Assembly (NCBI GenBank): GCA_016839345.1
Contig: JAEOUL010000114.1
Coordinates: forward strand, 1 to 47,048
DNA length: 47,048 bases
Source: Candidatus Thorarchaeota archaeon
Lineage (GTDB): Archaea; Asgardarchaeota; Thorarchaeia; Thorarchaeales; Thorarchaeaceae
Direction of reading: 5' to 3'
Shown here: positions 39,245 through 47,048 of the stretch, piece by piece
How positions within the stretch are numbered: the stretch's first letter is position 1
Layout: every line of letters begins with the position of its first letter
Made by a program: the position numbers and the translations under genes
The notes under the pieces: model-generated
The model's database searches: none
What the model saw: only the letters and a program-made list of their open reading frames with translations
Told to the model about the DNA's origin: nothing

Positions 39245-40742
39245 CTTCAGATCTTATTTTGTTCCATTTTGAGTAGTACCTATCATACAATTTTGCACGA
39301 TTATCAGGTTGAAAAGTGGGTTTCCATTGAACCATTGCTTTAACAGCATCATCAATCGATGAATGATAACCAGCTCCTGTGGCTGCACAAATTGCAGCAC
39401 CCATAAGACTTCCCTCAGATTGAACAGGGGTCATAATGGATCTGTTCAAGACATTCGCTAGGAGTTGCGGCCAGGTTTCCGACTGGCTCATCCCACCAAT
39501 TGTTTTCACACCAGACGACTTGTTGTATTCCTCAAGCTGCTCAATATTTCCTCTGATTGCGTATGCCACATTCTCGAGGACGGCGTGAATCATTCTTGAA
39601 GAGTCCAGAGGGATAACCTGAGGTAATGCTGGTTGTGGAAATACCATACGTGCCTGTCTAATGTCTGTGATTTGCTGACAATCCATTATGCTGGGACCCA
39701 GAGTGACATATGTTTCATCACTCCCCGGGGGAATACCATTCACTATCTCATCAATACTCTCAAAGGTGGTCTTTCTACAATTCTCCGGGTCATCGGCACG
39801 TTCACATAGTAATCGTACAGCCCACTCCAAGACAGCTCCTGTTAGTGTCGCATTGCTTTCAAGAACCCATTGCCCCTCTATCATATGAGACCCAGTCCAG
39901 ATTTTCTGGTTTGGAGTACAGAGATGTGTATCAAGAATCATTATCACAGGAGCCGTACTACCAGCGATGACAGTGATTTCACCCACTTTGGAGTCACTTG
40001 CTAAAAGGGCACACTGTGTATCTGCACCACCTTGAACAACTGGAAGTCCTTTTGGCAGACCACAATCTTTTGCAGCATCAGAAGTCACCTCACCAACAAC
40101 TTCACCCACCTTTCGTATCTCAGGCAAAATACTTACATCAGTATCAAGAATCGAAGTAACTTCTTTACTCCATTTGTTTGTTCTGACATCGAGGAAACCT
40201 GTTGCACTTGCAGATGAAAAATCAGTCACGAAGACTCCAGCGAGTTTGAATGTTATCCAGTCACAAATCGGAAGAAGATGGGCAATTTTTTCGTAGATTT
40301 CAGGATTTTCTTCTTCAAACCAACTGAGCCGAGATGGGGCAAACATCATCGGTGGCCAACAGCCAGTTATCTCATGATAGGTTTCACCAATAGATTCATC
40401 GATGAGATACTGAGTCATCGCTCCTCGTGCGTCAATATTCGGACCGCCGTATAGCTCATTCCCATTTGAATCAAGTAAAACAAATCCATGTCGCTGACTT
40501 GTTGTTGCTACAGCCTTTAGGTCAGAGGGTTTTTTTCCTGAGTCTTTAAGTGCGCCTTTCACAACTGAACAAGTAAGTTTCCAAAACTCGGGAGGACTGA
40601 ATTCCTTTGCAATCTCTAAATCAGGCGGGGTCGTATAGCCCCATGATTTTCTTGAAATACTGAGAGTTTTACCTTTGCGATCAACAATCATGCATCGTAC
40701 GCCAGTCGTACCCGCATCAATCGCAGCGACTACCATTTTCAT
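39237..40742 (-). CDS. FGGY-family carbohydrate kinase
   Basis: 501 residues with the two actin-fold domains: AAIDAGTTGVRCMIVDRKGK (phosphate 1), VATTSQRHGFVLLD, GGPNIDARG, GGADTQCALLASD, VIAGSTAPVI (phosphate 2), TIGGMSQSETWPQLLANVL (adenosine) and GSLMGAAICAATGAG. It resembles the xylulokinase and LsrK (AI-2 kinase) group; the substrate is not fixed. In the operon it should phosphorylate a ketose before aldol cleavage. The start ATG 40742 lies four bases from the dehydrogenase stop. Confidence 0.88.
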   Translation of the reverse strand: MKMVVAAIDAGTTGVRCMIVDRKGKTLSISRKSWGYTTPPDLEIAKEFSPPEFWKLTCSVVKGALKDSGKKPSDLKAVATTSQRHGFVLLDSNGNELYGGPNIDARGAMTQYLIDESIGETYHEITGCWPPMMFAPSRLSWFEEENPEIYEKIAHLLPICDWITFKLAGVFVTDFSSASATGFLDVRTNKWSKEVTSILDTDVSILPEIRKVGEVVGEVTSDAAKDCGLPKGLPVVQGGADTQCALLASDSKVGEITVIAGSTAPVIMILDTHLCTPNQKIWTGSHMIEGQWVLESNATLTGAVLEWAVRLLCERADDPENCRKTTFESIDEIVNGIPPGSDETYVTLGPSIMDCQQITDIRQARMVFPQPALPQVIPLDSSRMIHAVLENVAYAIRGNIEQLEEYNKSSGVKTIGGMSQSETWPQLLANVLNRSIMTPVQSEGSLMGAAICAATGAGYHSSIDDAVKAMVQWKPTFQPDNRAKLYDRYYSKWNKIRSEGD

Positions 40743-40746
40743 TCCT

Positions 40747-41745
40747 CTAATTCAAGACTTCTGGATTCAAAATATTCGAAGGTTTCTTACCTTTAAGGAA
40801 AGCTAGGATACTAGCTACAATGCTCTTTGACTGACGCTGAATGGTTTCGATAGTGTTTCCGCCCATATGGGGCATCACTGTGACGTTATCAAGCTCAAGA
40901 AACTCATTATCACTATCAATAGGCTCCATTGAGAAAACATCTAAACCAGCACCAGCGATGGTTCCTTTTTTCAGTGCATCAAGAAGGGCATATTCGTCTG
41001 TTATTGATGCTCTTGCGGTATTGATTAGAATAGCAGTTTTCTTCATCTTCTCAAACTCTTTGGCACCCAACATACCTCGAGTTTCTTCAGTGGATGGACA
41101 GTGAATAGTGATGATATCGGAACTCTTCAACAGTTCATCAAGTTCTACAATTCTTCCATCCACTGCTTCGACCTTAGCAGAGTCGACATAAGGATCCAAA
41201 ACAAGAATCTCTAGACCTAACGCTTGTAGGCGCTTAGCAACCTCAAAACCAATCTGACCAAGTCCAATGATCCCCACTGTTCGACTAAAAAGTTCGATTC
41301 CCATGAGGCTTTTGTACATGTTTGCGAAATCCTTGAAGTCATCGACAAAGAACTCGTTCTTTAGGAATCGTTCTGCAGTCACAATATTTCTAGCCTGAGC
41401 CAGCATAAGTCCAATTGTATGTTCAGCTACTGCGATTGTATTCCTACCAGGAACTGCTATGACAGGAATCTTCTTTGCAGTTGCAGCCTGCAGCGAGATA
41501 TTGTTTGGAGATCCCCTGACCGATCCAATCAGCTTAAGCTCAGTCTGTTCGATGATCTCCTCTTTTATCTCATCTCCCTCTACGATGACAATTTGGTATT
41601 TTCCATCCTTGATTGTCTGGAGAAGCGAATCTCCCATGTGGAGTCTACCAGTTTCTAGCCAGCTATGATGGTCAACCTCAAGACCCGCATCTTGAAGTTC
41701 TTTTAAGCTAGACTCTGTGAAGGGAGCTGTAATGAGAACTCGCAA
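40747..41745 (-). CDS. D-2-hydroxyacid dehydrogenase (phosphoglycerate dehydrogenase-like)
   Basis: 332 residues. NAD fold GIIGLGQIGFEVAKRL with ILVLDPYVD; catalytic Arg in INTARASITDEYALLDAL, Glu in VFSMEPID, His in VMPHMGGNTIE. There is no regulatory C-terminal domain, so the role is probably catabolic or in aldehyde/acid interconversion rather than serine synthesis. It is first in the operon with the kinase, aldolase and aldehyde oxidoreductase. The TTG at 41745 has GGAGG about nine bases upstream. Confidence 0.85.
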   Translation of the reverse strand: MRVLITAPFTESSLKELQDAGLEVDHHSWLETGRLHMGDSLLQTIKDGKYQIVIVEGDEIKEEIIEQTELKLIGSVRGSPNNISLQAATAKKIPVIAVPGRNTIAVAEHTIGLMLAQARNIVTAERFLKNEFFVDDFKDFANMYKSLMGIELFSRTVGIIGLGQIGFEVAKRLQALGLEILVLDPYVDSAKVEAVDGRIVELDELLKSSDIITIHCPSTEETRGMLGAKEFEKMKKTAILINTARASITDEYALLDALKKGTIAGAGLDVFSMEPIDSDNEFLELDNVTVMPHMGGNTIETIQRQSKSIVASILAFLKGKKPSNILNPEVLN

Positions 41746-41804
41746 TCTACAAAACCTCCGTTTTCAGAAGAATCCATTGTTTTATCTTCCCTTTAAACAT
41801 TCAT

Positions 41805-41959
41805 AGAGATATTGTGAAACAGGATAGTTTGCGGCACAAACCACGATGTGGTTCAAAGATTGTCCACCTCTTATATTCATTTGATGCATGCTCAAACTCG
41901 TGATTTACAATGTCTGAATCTGCTATTAAGATAACAAATCTGACAAAACAGTTCGAGGA
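41805..41959 (+). repeat. Source copy of the duplicated promoter/leader
   Basis: Promoter, leader and first 16 codons of the ABC ATPase gene, the partner of 1471-1625. The native context here (continuous ABC coding sequence) suggests that this is the original. Confidence 0.8.
41868..41877 (+). promoter_or_regulatory. TATA box of the ABC exporter operon
   Basis: CTCTTATATT, predicted start near 41900, leader of about 10 bases before ATG 41910. Confidence 0.5.
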
Positions 41960-42656
41960 CGTTACAGCTGTCGAAGATCTCAGTCTCGAGATTGGTTGGG
42001 GAGAGCTGTTTGGTATCCTCGGACCCAATGGTGCAGGAAAAAGCACGACGGTCAATGTACTCAACACACTACTGGAACCCACCAGCGGTTCAGCAACTGT
42101 TGATGGTCATGATGTGGCCTTTGATCCAGAGGGCGTCCGAGAAGTGATTGGGGTATGTCCCCAAGAACCTGCTTTCTATCCGCATCTTACGGGTAGGGAG
42201 AATATCATCCTCATGGGTGATATGCATCTCGTGCCGAAGGATATCCTCAAGGAACGTGTTAGAACTCTTGTCGAAAAGATGGAGATGGAAGACCACATTG
42301 ACAGACGTGCGAAGAAATACAGTGGAGGAATGATCCGTCGAGTCAGTATGCTCATGGCTTTGATTAGTGATCCGAAGATCGCTCTTCTAGATGAACCCAC
42401 GGTAGCAATGGATCCAAAATCCCGTCGTACAGTGTGGGACTTCATTCGAGAGCTAAAGAGGCAGGGTAAGACGGTCATCCTGACAACGCATTACATGGAA
42501 GAGGCTCAGGAACTATGTGATAGAGTTGCCATCATTGATGAAGGCAGACTAATTGCTCTAGGTTCTCCTGCCGAATTGATGGAAGAACACCAGACTAGGA
42601 ATTTGGAAGAAGTATTCCTAAAACTCACTGGAAAGAAGTTGAGGGAGGATGTTTAG
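41910..42656 (+). CDS. ABC-2 type exporter ATPase
   Basis: 248 residues. Walker A GPNGAGKSTTVNVLNTL, Q-loop CPQEPAFYPHLTGREN, signature YSGGMIRRVSMLMALI, Walker B IALLDEPTVAMDP, H-loop TTHYMEEA. It resembles the DrrA/CcmA drug and polysaccharide exporter group. It is followed two bases later by the permease gene. The promoter, leader and first 16 codons have been copied to 1471-1625 in front of a DUF998-like gene. Confidence 0.93.
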   Translation: MSESAIKITNLTKQFEDVTAVEDLSLEIGWGELFGILGPNGAGKSTTVNVLNTLLEPTSGSATVDGHDVAFDPEGVREVIGVCPQEPAFYPHLTGRENIILMGDMHLVPKDILKERVRTLVEKMEMEDHIDRRAKKYSGGMIRRVSMLMALISDPKIALLDEPTVAMDPKSRRTVWDFIRELKRQGKTVILTTHYMEEAQELCDRVAIIDEGRLIALGSPAELMEEHQTRNLEEVFLKLTGKKLREDV

Positions 42657-42658
42657 AG

Positions 42659-43819
42659 ATGAATCTTAGACGAATAATTACACTCACGAAGAAGAATCTG
42701 AAGTTGACCACAAGGGAACCGGCAGTTCTCTTTCTTCTGATAATATTTCCAATAACACTGACTTTCATCTTTGGGCTAGCATTCGGTGGGATTGGAGGAG
42801 GAGCAACAACTAGCTTTGATGTGGGTCTTCTGAATTTGGACACCTCAAGTATGCAGACGGATTGGGGATATGCCTTTGTTGATAATCTGACTGCTTCAGA
42901 GATCTTTGTGGTTTATGGCTATGATGACAATATCACCGGTCAGGATGCATTATTGCAGGGTAATCTTGATGCGTTCATTATCATACCTGATGGGTTTGGC
43001 AATAGTATTGAATCATATTATGGGGCTCCTTTCGATCCTAGTACATGGGAAAACACAACTATTGGGCTCTATGTTGACAGTGGATCAATGATAGCTGTAT
43101 CAGCAATTCCTCCTCTAGTACAGGAGGCCCTGATGAAGACCATATTTGGTAGCGATGCACTTACTGTTGGTCTACCTGTTGAAATTGGGAGTCCAGAACT
43201 TATTGAATCAAGTACAGTTACTCAGTGGGATTACATGGCTCCGGGACTTTTCGCCTTCGCAGCAATATTCATGACAATGATTGTAGCCCAATCGATGACT
43301 GTTGAAAGAGATGAGGGGCTTCTAAAGAGGCTAAGAACGACTCCTGTTTCATCAGCAGACTATATGATTGGTCAAACACTGGCCTACATGATCATTGCTG
43401 TAGTACAAGTTGCACTTGTACTTGGATCCTCATTCTTGATTGGTTATAGACCAGCAAGTGGGATTGCAGGTGTTGTCTTCACCTTTGTTATTGCTTTGGC
43501 GTTCTCACTGGTCGCAGTTGGATTCGGTCTAATATCAGCAACAATCTCCAAATCCGCAGAATCAGCAACTGGAATAAGTTTCATCTTCATTATGCCCCAG
43601 ATGTTCTTTGGAACATTCATGCCTCTTGGTGGAGCTACTGAAGTGATCTCTAGGTTCATCCCAAGTAACTACGTCACTGAGGCATTGACAACATTATTCC
43701 TCCGAGGCGCACCAATAACCACTCCGGTCATTTGGATAAACCTAGCCATTGTGTCAGTAGTTGGTTTTCTGCTTGTAGTAATTGGAATCATTCTGTTCGA
43801 GAAATTCGGTTCTCGCTAG
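42659..43819 (+). CDS. ABC-2 type exporter permease
   Basis: 386 residues. N-terminal helix (VLFLLIIFPITLTFIFGLAFG), an extracytoplasmic domain of about 150 residues (FDVGLLNLDTSSM onward), then five helices with LRTTPVSSADYMIGQTLAYMIIAV, typical of ABC-2 permeases. Probably a homodimer with the ATPase; the substrate is unknown (lipids, peptides or drugs). A strong terminator follows the stop. Confidence 0.9.
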   Translation: MNLRRIITLTKKNLKLTTREPAVLFLLIIFPITLTFIFGLAFGGIGGGATTSFDVGLLNLDTSSMQTDWGYAFVDNLTASEIFVVYGYDDNITGQDALLQGNLDAFIIIPDGFGNSIESYYGAPFDPSTWENTTIGLYVDSGSMIAVSAIPPLVQEALMKTIFGSDALTVGLPVEIGSPELIESSTVTQWDYMAPGLFAFAAIFMTMIVAQSMTVERDEGLLKRLRTTPVSSADYMIGQTLAYMIIAVVQVALVLGSSFLIGYRPASGIAGVVFTFVIALAFSLVAVGFGLISATISKSAESATGISFIFIMPQMFFGTFMPLGGATEVISRFIPSNYVTEALTTLFLRGAPITTPVIWINLAIVSVVGFLLVVIGIILFEKFGSR

Positions 43820-43850
43820 GAGTCCCACTAGGGACTCCGCTCCTTTTTTT
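43819..43850 (+). terminator. Hairpin terminator after the exporter operon
   Basis: GGAGTCCC-ACTA-GGGACTCC (perfect eight-base stem), five bases later a run of seven T. The first G is the last base of the permease stop codon. Confidence 0.75.
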
Positions 43851-43870
43851 CTAGTAGAGTTATTATGGGG

Positions 43871-43880
43871 GTTTTTAAAG
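43871..43880 (+). promoter_or_regulatory. TATA box of the membrane protein/regulator pair
   Basis: GTTTTTAAAG, about 40 bases before the TTG at 43912. Confidence 0.45.
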
Positions 43881-43911
43881 TGAATTTGTTGTTCAATACT
43901 GAGGTGATTGT

Positions 43912-44589
43912 TTGAGCCGAGAGAATGCTTCTTCAGATGAAGATATGGTGGAGAAAGCAAAACAGCTACTTCTGCTAACTGACCTCATTGATAAATATCC
44001 AAAGGTAGTAGCTCGTAGGGTTTCTGGATTGATCTACCTCATCATTGCAGGAGGAATATCTTTTGCTACCCTAATCTATATGTCTCTGCAAAATATTCTT
44101 GGACCTATTGATCCAGTACTTGTAAATCTTGGATTTGTCGGAATGAGTCTATTCTTCTCATGGGTAGTGGCTTTTAGACTAGTATTGCCACTAACTCAAT
44201 CATATCCAAAGGAGCCAGAACCAATAGAGGGACAAAAAGCTCCCTTCGTAGTTTGGGGGATTCTTGCGGTTGCTATCGTGACTGTTGCACTGTTAACATT
44301 CTCAACTAACAATAGCCTCTTTTTCATACCTATTTTACAAATAATTATGGGCACTGGTTTTCTTAGCAACTATATTCTTGGGAGAAAAAGTGTAGAGGCA
44401 GATATCTTCACACGAGAACATCTTTACTTTTCATTAGTAATTTTCCTCAGCGCTATACCGATGTTTCTGATTCTAGATCTTGCTTATGTCTTACTGATAG
44501 TTGTTGATATGGGAGGGATCTATGTGATGGGAATCTATATGCTCATCACAGCTGAACGACTTCTTCTAGAGACTAAAAGGCAGGGATAG
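43912..44589 (+). CDS. Six-helix membrane protein next to a regulator
   Basis: 225 residues. After a charged cytoplasmic N-terminus (about 35 residues) it has six helices (near 38-57, 70-92, 108-127, 131-150, 163-183 and 187-212). No family motif recognised. The TTG at 43912 has GAGGTGA five bases upstream. It is two bases upstream of a winged-helix regulator gene; this pair, a DUF-type membrane protein and regulator beside an ABC exporter, suggests a sensing or immunity role. Confidence 0.65.
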   Translation: MSRENASSDEDMVEKAKQLLLLTDLIDKYPKVVARRVSGLIYLIIAGGISFATLIYMSLQNILGPIDPVLVNLGFVGMSLFFSWVVAFRLVLPLTQSYPKEPEPIEGQKAPFVVWGILAVAIVTVALLTFSTNNSLFFIPILQIIMGTGFLSNYILGRKSVEADIFTREHLYFSLVIFLSAIPMFLILDLAYVLLIVVDMGGIYVMGIYMLITAERLLLETKRQG

Positions 44590-44591
44590 AC

Positions 44592-44942
44592 TTGGGTCTA
44601 GATGGGGACCTCCTATCTGCATTGGTAGGTCTCATGGAAGAAGACCGTGAAACCATGGTCCCCACTCGACTCTCTGTGTTAGTATATCTCTATTTCACGC
44701 AACACGCAACATTTCCTGTTCTCCAGAAGAAACTTGGGCTAACATCAGGGAATCTCTCAAGCCATCTGAGAAAATTGGAAGAATTAGGTCTGATTCGAAT
44801 TTCAAAGAGATTTGTAGACCTCAAGCCAACAACTTTTGCGGTTCTGACCAAAGAAGGTGCTAAACGAGTAAGGAGTCAGATGGTTCGTATGCGTGAATTA
44901 GTTTCGATGGTAGTGGATAAAGAACCCAAATCAGAGGAGTAA
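44592..44942 (+). CDS. Winged-helix transcriptional regulator (HTH_34 type)
   Basis: 116 residues. RLSVLVYLYFTQHATFPVLQKKLGLTSGNLSSHLRKLEELGLIRISKRFVDLKPTTFAVLT is a full winged helix of the type often paired with membrane proteins and ABC exporters in archaea. The TTG start at 44592 is close to the stop of the membrane-protein gene. It overlaps the SCP2 gene by 12 bp, tail to tail. It probably controls its own operon, the exporter, or both. Confidence 0.82.
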   Translation: MGLDGDLLSALVGLMEEDRETMVPTRLSVLVYLYFTQHATFPVLQKKLGLTSGNLSSHLRKLEELGLIRISKRFVDLKPTTFAVLTKEGAKRVRSQMVRMRELVSMVVDKEPKSEE

Positions 44943-45263
44943 TTTCTGTAGCTTTAGCAAGTCTGGTACTTCACCCTTTGTCTTGAGCTTACCTGCAGAA
45001 TATGCAGCCATGGGACTCTCTGTCTTCTCAATAATCGCAAAGAATACTGGTGAGTCCATAGTCACTTGGAGCTCCGCATCCGTTTCGCCCTCTGCAACCT
45101 CCAGAAGTTCTGCATCACCAATCTTCATGAACATCTTTGCATCAATGTCAGGAAAGATGAACTGAAGCGTCTTGTTGTATTCCTTGAATCTGCGTTGTAT
45201 CTTGGGGTCTTCAAAACGCTCTCCAAGGGTCTGCAGCATTTCTAGTATCTTCTCTTTAGACAT
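44931..45263 (-). CDS. SCP2 sterol-binding-like protein
   Basis: 110 residues, a single SCP2 domain: the middle strands FPDIDAKMFMKIGDAELLEVAEGETDAELQVTMDSPVFFAII and the end AYSAGKLKTKGEVPDLLKLQKLL are typical. The domain binds lipids, CoA derivatives or hydrophobic molecules in a tunnel. In archaea the ligand is unknown. No signal peptide. It is transcribed towards the regulator gene and away from the 10-TM protein. Confidence 0.8.
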   Translation of the reverse strand: MSKEKILEMLQTLGERFEDPKIQRRFKEYNKTLQFIFPDIDAKMFMKIGDAELLEVAEGETDAELQVTMDSPVFFAIIEKTESPMAAYSAGKLKTKGEVPDLLKLQKLLL

Positions 45264-45367
45264 ATAGACACCAACTTGAACGAATACAAAGCCCGAGTTA
45301 TATCTTGCCGAAACCTACCGTTTGATTCTTAAAGAGCATAAACTGTCTAACAATATTTCCCAGTGAG

Positions 45368-46465
45368 ATGAGATTTATGACTATGGAGGAACCTGAAACA
45401 ATCGATGTGGACAATGAACAGGGTGGTACGGACAATCCAAGACCTGTATACTACGCATGGGCTGGTGGTCTTGTATTCACAGTGATGTTCACACTTGTGA
45501 TTTGGGCTGTAGGAAGAGGACTAGACCCATTCCTTTTCACACTTCTTCCAGACCAGGGAGCTGCATGGTATTTTTGGAAACTTCCAACCCGTGAATTCAT
45601 GACGATGTTCATTGTGTGGACTTTCTATCTCGCCCATCAATTCTCACTATGGGGAGCGATCTACTGGGCACAAAAGAATCTGACTCACCTTCGTGCAAAA
45701 CCAACAACAGGTCTTACTCGGTACAATTTTGTTGCCATAATCATCAATTTTGCCTTCATACTACTTCATCTAGTTCAGACACATATCTGGTTTGACGGGC
45801 TTGCGCAGGATGTACCAATTTGGACCAGTCAAGGCTCAGTCATAATTATGCTTGTGCTTATCATCATCATTGAAAATCCGAGACGCGGGTTCTTCTTGGG
45901 TAAGAAGATGGGCAGACCTATGACTGCCAAAGTTTCTGGCTTCTTAAGAAGATACCACCCCTATGTGATCGGTTGGGCTATTGTCTACACATTCTGGTTC
46001 CATCCGATGGCTTATGATCCTCAGTTGATAAGTGGATTCTTCTACATGTTCCTACTGTTCACTCAGATCTCTCTGGCGTACACAATTGTGCATGTAAATA
46101 AGGGGTGGATTGTCCTGCTAGAAAGCTTTGTTGGAATTCACGCTTTCATTGTTGCCACTACTACACTATCACAGGCGGTCACCGGAATTTGGGTGATGTT
46201 TACAACTGGCTTCGCGTTCATGTTTGCGTTCACTTACATCTTCATATTTAATGTGCGAAGGGAGGTCAAGTTGGGTGTAATTCTAGCCTATCTTGCAGGA
46301 GTAATCTGGATATATCTACCTACTCAGTTTGGAGGATATGGTCGAGAGATCTCAAGGTTATTCATGCTTGAACCTCTATGGATTCCGATTATTCTGTATC
46401 TACTAGCGGTTGTCATTGCTGCGTTGATATTCGGTATTCAAAAACTAATGAAATCAGCTAGGTAG
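45368..46465 (+). CDS. Ten-helix membrane protein with helix-embedded histidines
   Basis: 365 residues with about ten membrane helices. Histidines sit in or near helices 2, 3, 5 and 7 (YLAHQFSLWG, LHLVQTHIWFDG, YTFWFHPMAYDP, GIHAFIVATT), a pattern seen in haem- or metal-binding membrane proteins, but I recognise no family. Start uncertain: ATG 45368, 45377 and 45383 are in frame. It is followed by a clear hairpin terminator and precedes the HdrA-like gene. Confidence 0.6.
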   Translation: MRFMTMEEPETIDVDNEQGGTDNPRPVYYAWAGGLVFTVMFTLVIWAVGRGLDPFLFTLLPDQGAAWYFWKLPTREFMTMFIVWTFYLAHQFSLWGAIYWAQKNLTHLRAKPTTGLTRYNFVAIIINFAFILLHLVQTHIWFDGLAQDVPIWTSQGSVIIMLVLIIIIENPRRGFFLGKKMGRPMTAKVSGFLRRYHPYVIGWAIVYTFWFHPMAYDPQLISGFFYMFLLFTQISLAYTIVHVNKGWIVLLESFVGIHAFIVATTTLSQAVTGIWVMFTTGFAFMFAFTYIFIFNVRREVKLGVILAYLAGVIWIYLPTQFGGYGREISRLFMLEPLWIPIILYLLAVVIAALIFGIQKLMKSAR

Positions 46466-46477
46466 GATACTCCTTGT

Positions 46478-46512
46478 GATGATAGAGGTAAACCCTCTGT
46501 CATCTTCATTTT
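46478..46512 (+). terminator. Hairpin terminator after the 10-TM gene
   Basis: GATGATAGAGG (46478-46488) pairs with CCTCTGTCATC (46494-46504; one T-G) around a five-base loop, then a T-rich tail TTCATTTTG. Confidence 0.65.
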
Positions 46513-46587
46513 GTTGAAGATAGACAACACGAGCTATTACTAGAACACGTGTTCCAAATATTAACGCTGTGAAGGCCCTGTCAGAAA

Positions 46588-46597
46588 GATTATATCG
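46588..46597 (+). promoter_or_regulatory. TATA box of the HdrA-like gene
   Basis: GATTATATCG, predicted start near 46618, about 28 bases before the ATG; a GGAGA ribosome-binding site precedes the ATG. Confidence 0.5.
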
Positions 46598-46645
46598 CCC
46601 TCACGCTGGAGCTTCTGTAACTACGTTACCTTGGAGAATAGTCCC

Positions 46646-47048
46646 ATGGTCAGCGAGTCAGCCCAAAAACCAGAACAAAAGACAAAGCCAACGGATGTAC
46701 TAGTCATCGGAGGCGGCATGGCAGGTATCAACGCTTCTTTAGGACTTGCCAATGGTGGTCATCGTGCGCACATGATCGAGAAGTCTGTCAACATCGGTGG
46801 GAATTATGTGGCTATCTACAAGATTTTCCCTGCGCTGGAATGTTCAGCTTGTGTTATGACTCCACTTACCTCATTCGTGGGAAAGCACCCAAACATCACC
46901 ATTCATCCATTATCTACTGTCGAGAAGGTGACTGGGAAGGAGGGCGATTTCACAGTCACGATCAGGAAAAAGGCTCGATATGTCAATGAGGAAAAATGCA
47001 CTGGTTGTCAACTTTGTATTCGATCATGTCCAGTTGAAGTTCCCAATG
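46646..47048 (+). CDS. hdrA: HdrA-like FAD/Fe-S protein, 3' end outside window
   Basis: The first 134 residues of a heterodisulfide reductase A-type flavoprotein. FAD-binding DVLVIGGGMAGINASLGLANGG, then IEKSVNIGGNYVAIYKIFPALECSACVMTP (the HdrA-typical Cys region), KHPNITIHPLSTVEKVTG, and a ferredoxin motif beginning CTGCQLCIRSCP. HdrA bifurcates electrons or passes them to ferredoxin in complexes with HdrBC, hydrogenases or formate dehydrogenase. The partner genes would lie to the right. Confidence 0.92.
   Translation, partial: MVSESAQKPEQKTKPTDVLVIGGGMAGINASLGLANGGHRAHMIEKSVNIGGNYVAIYKIFPALECSACVMTPLTSFVGKHPNITIHPLSTVEKVTGKEGDFTVTIRKKARYVNEEKCTGCQLCIRSCPVEVPN

Noticed and set aside
41801..42082. 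Minus-strand open frame over the ABC leader
   Set aside because: It is the antisense shadow of the ABC ATPase gene and lacks family features.

Overview
The window looks like chromosomal DNA of an Asgard (Promethearchaeota-type) archaeon. It encodes a 379-residue actin with eukaryote-like ATP-site motifs. It also carries an archaeal core superoperon running proteasome alpha, SBDS, exosome Rrp4/Rrp41/Rrp42, eL43, Brix, Pcc1, prefoldin beta, DUF3194 and DHH. TATA-type promoters and mixed Shine-Dalgarno or leaderless starts fit this. The class (for example Thorarchaeia) cannot be fixed from the sequence alone. No rRNA, convincing tRNA, CRISPR array, transposase or integrase gene was seen.

Layout. 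1-2.2 kb: a partial GNAT acetyltransferase, a 7-TM protein and a DUF998-like membrane protein. The last lies between 45-bp perfect direct repeats that include the 3' end of the actin gene. 2.3-8.8 kb: actin; a winged-helix/CARF-like protein paired with a Mini-III-like RNase III protein; an HD phosphohydrolase; a small protein like the Fe-S part of primase PriL; a seven-bladed propeller. 8.9-13 kb: a nucleotidyltransferase and a CDP-alcohol phosphatidyltransferase in one frame separated by a single TGA, then Sua5/YrdC, a THUMP protein, KEOPS Cgi121 and a phosphoribosyltransferase, with much of the content related to tRNA modification. 13.1-18.1 kb: histidine degradation (HutI, HutH, HutU). 18.1-22.6 kb: two paralogous small winged-helix regulators around an Fe-S protein, then a VOC protein, a WD40 propeller and a TPR-like protein. 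22.7-32.3 kb: EcfT-EcfA-EcfA, then the core information-processing superoperon, all on the minus strand. 32.4-36.3 kb: a possible structured RNA, then a ZnuABC-type metal transporter with a NikR-family repressor and a perfect palindromic operator between the divergent genes. 36.3-41.7 kb: a sugar-catabolism operon (dehydrogenase, FGGY kinase, class II aldolase, aldehyde ferredoxin oxidoreductase). 41.9-47 kb: an ABC-2 exporter with a membrane partner and winged-helix regulator, an SCP2 protein, a 10-TM protein, and the start of an HdrA-like flavoprotein.

The most unusual structure is at 1.3-2.3 kb. A displaced copy of the actin gene's last codons and terminator sits 877 bp from the real one, as at integrations into gene 3' ends. 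The gene inside has a promoter, start codon and about 15 codons copied from the ABC-transporter ATPase gene at 41.9 kb. Other points worth checking: conserved N-termini that extend upstream of any ATG/GTG/TTG in three neighbouring genes (9.5-11.4 kb); a Ser-Ser-Gly in place of Ala-Ser-Gly at the cofactor site of HutH; and acidic tails on three superoperon proteins.
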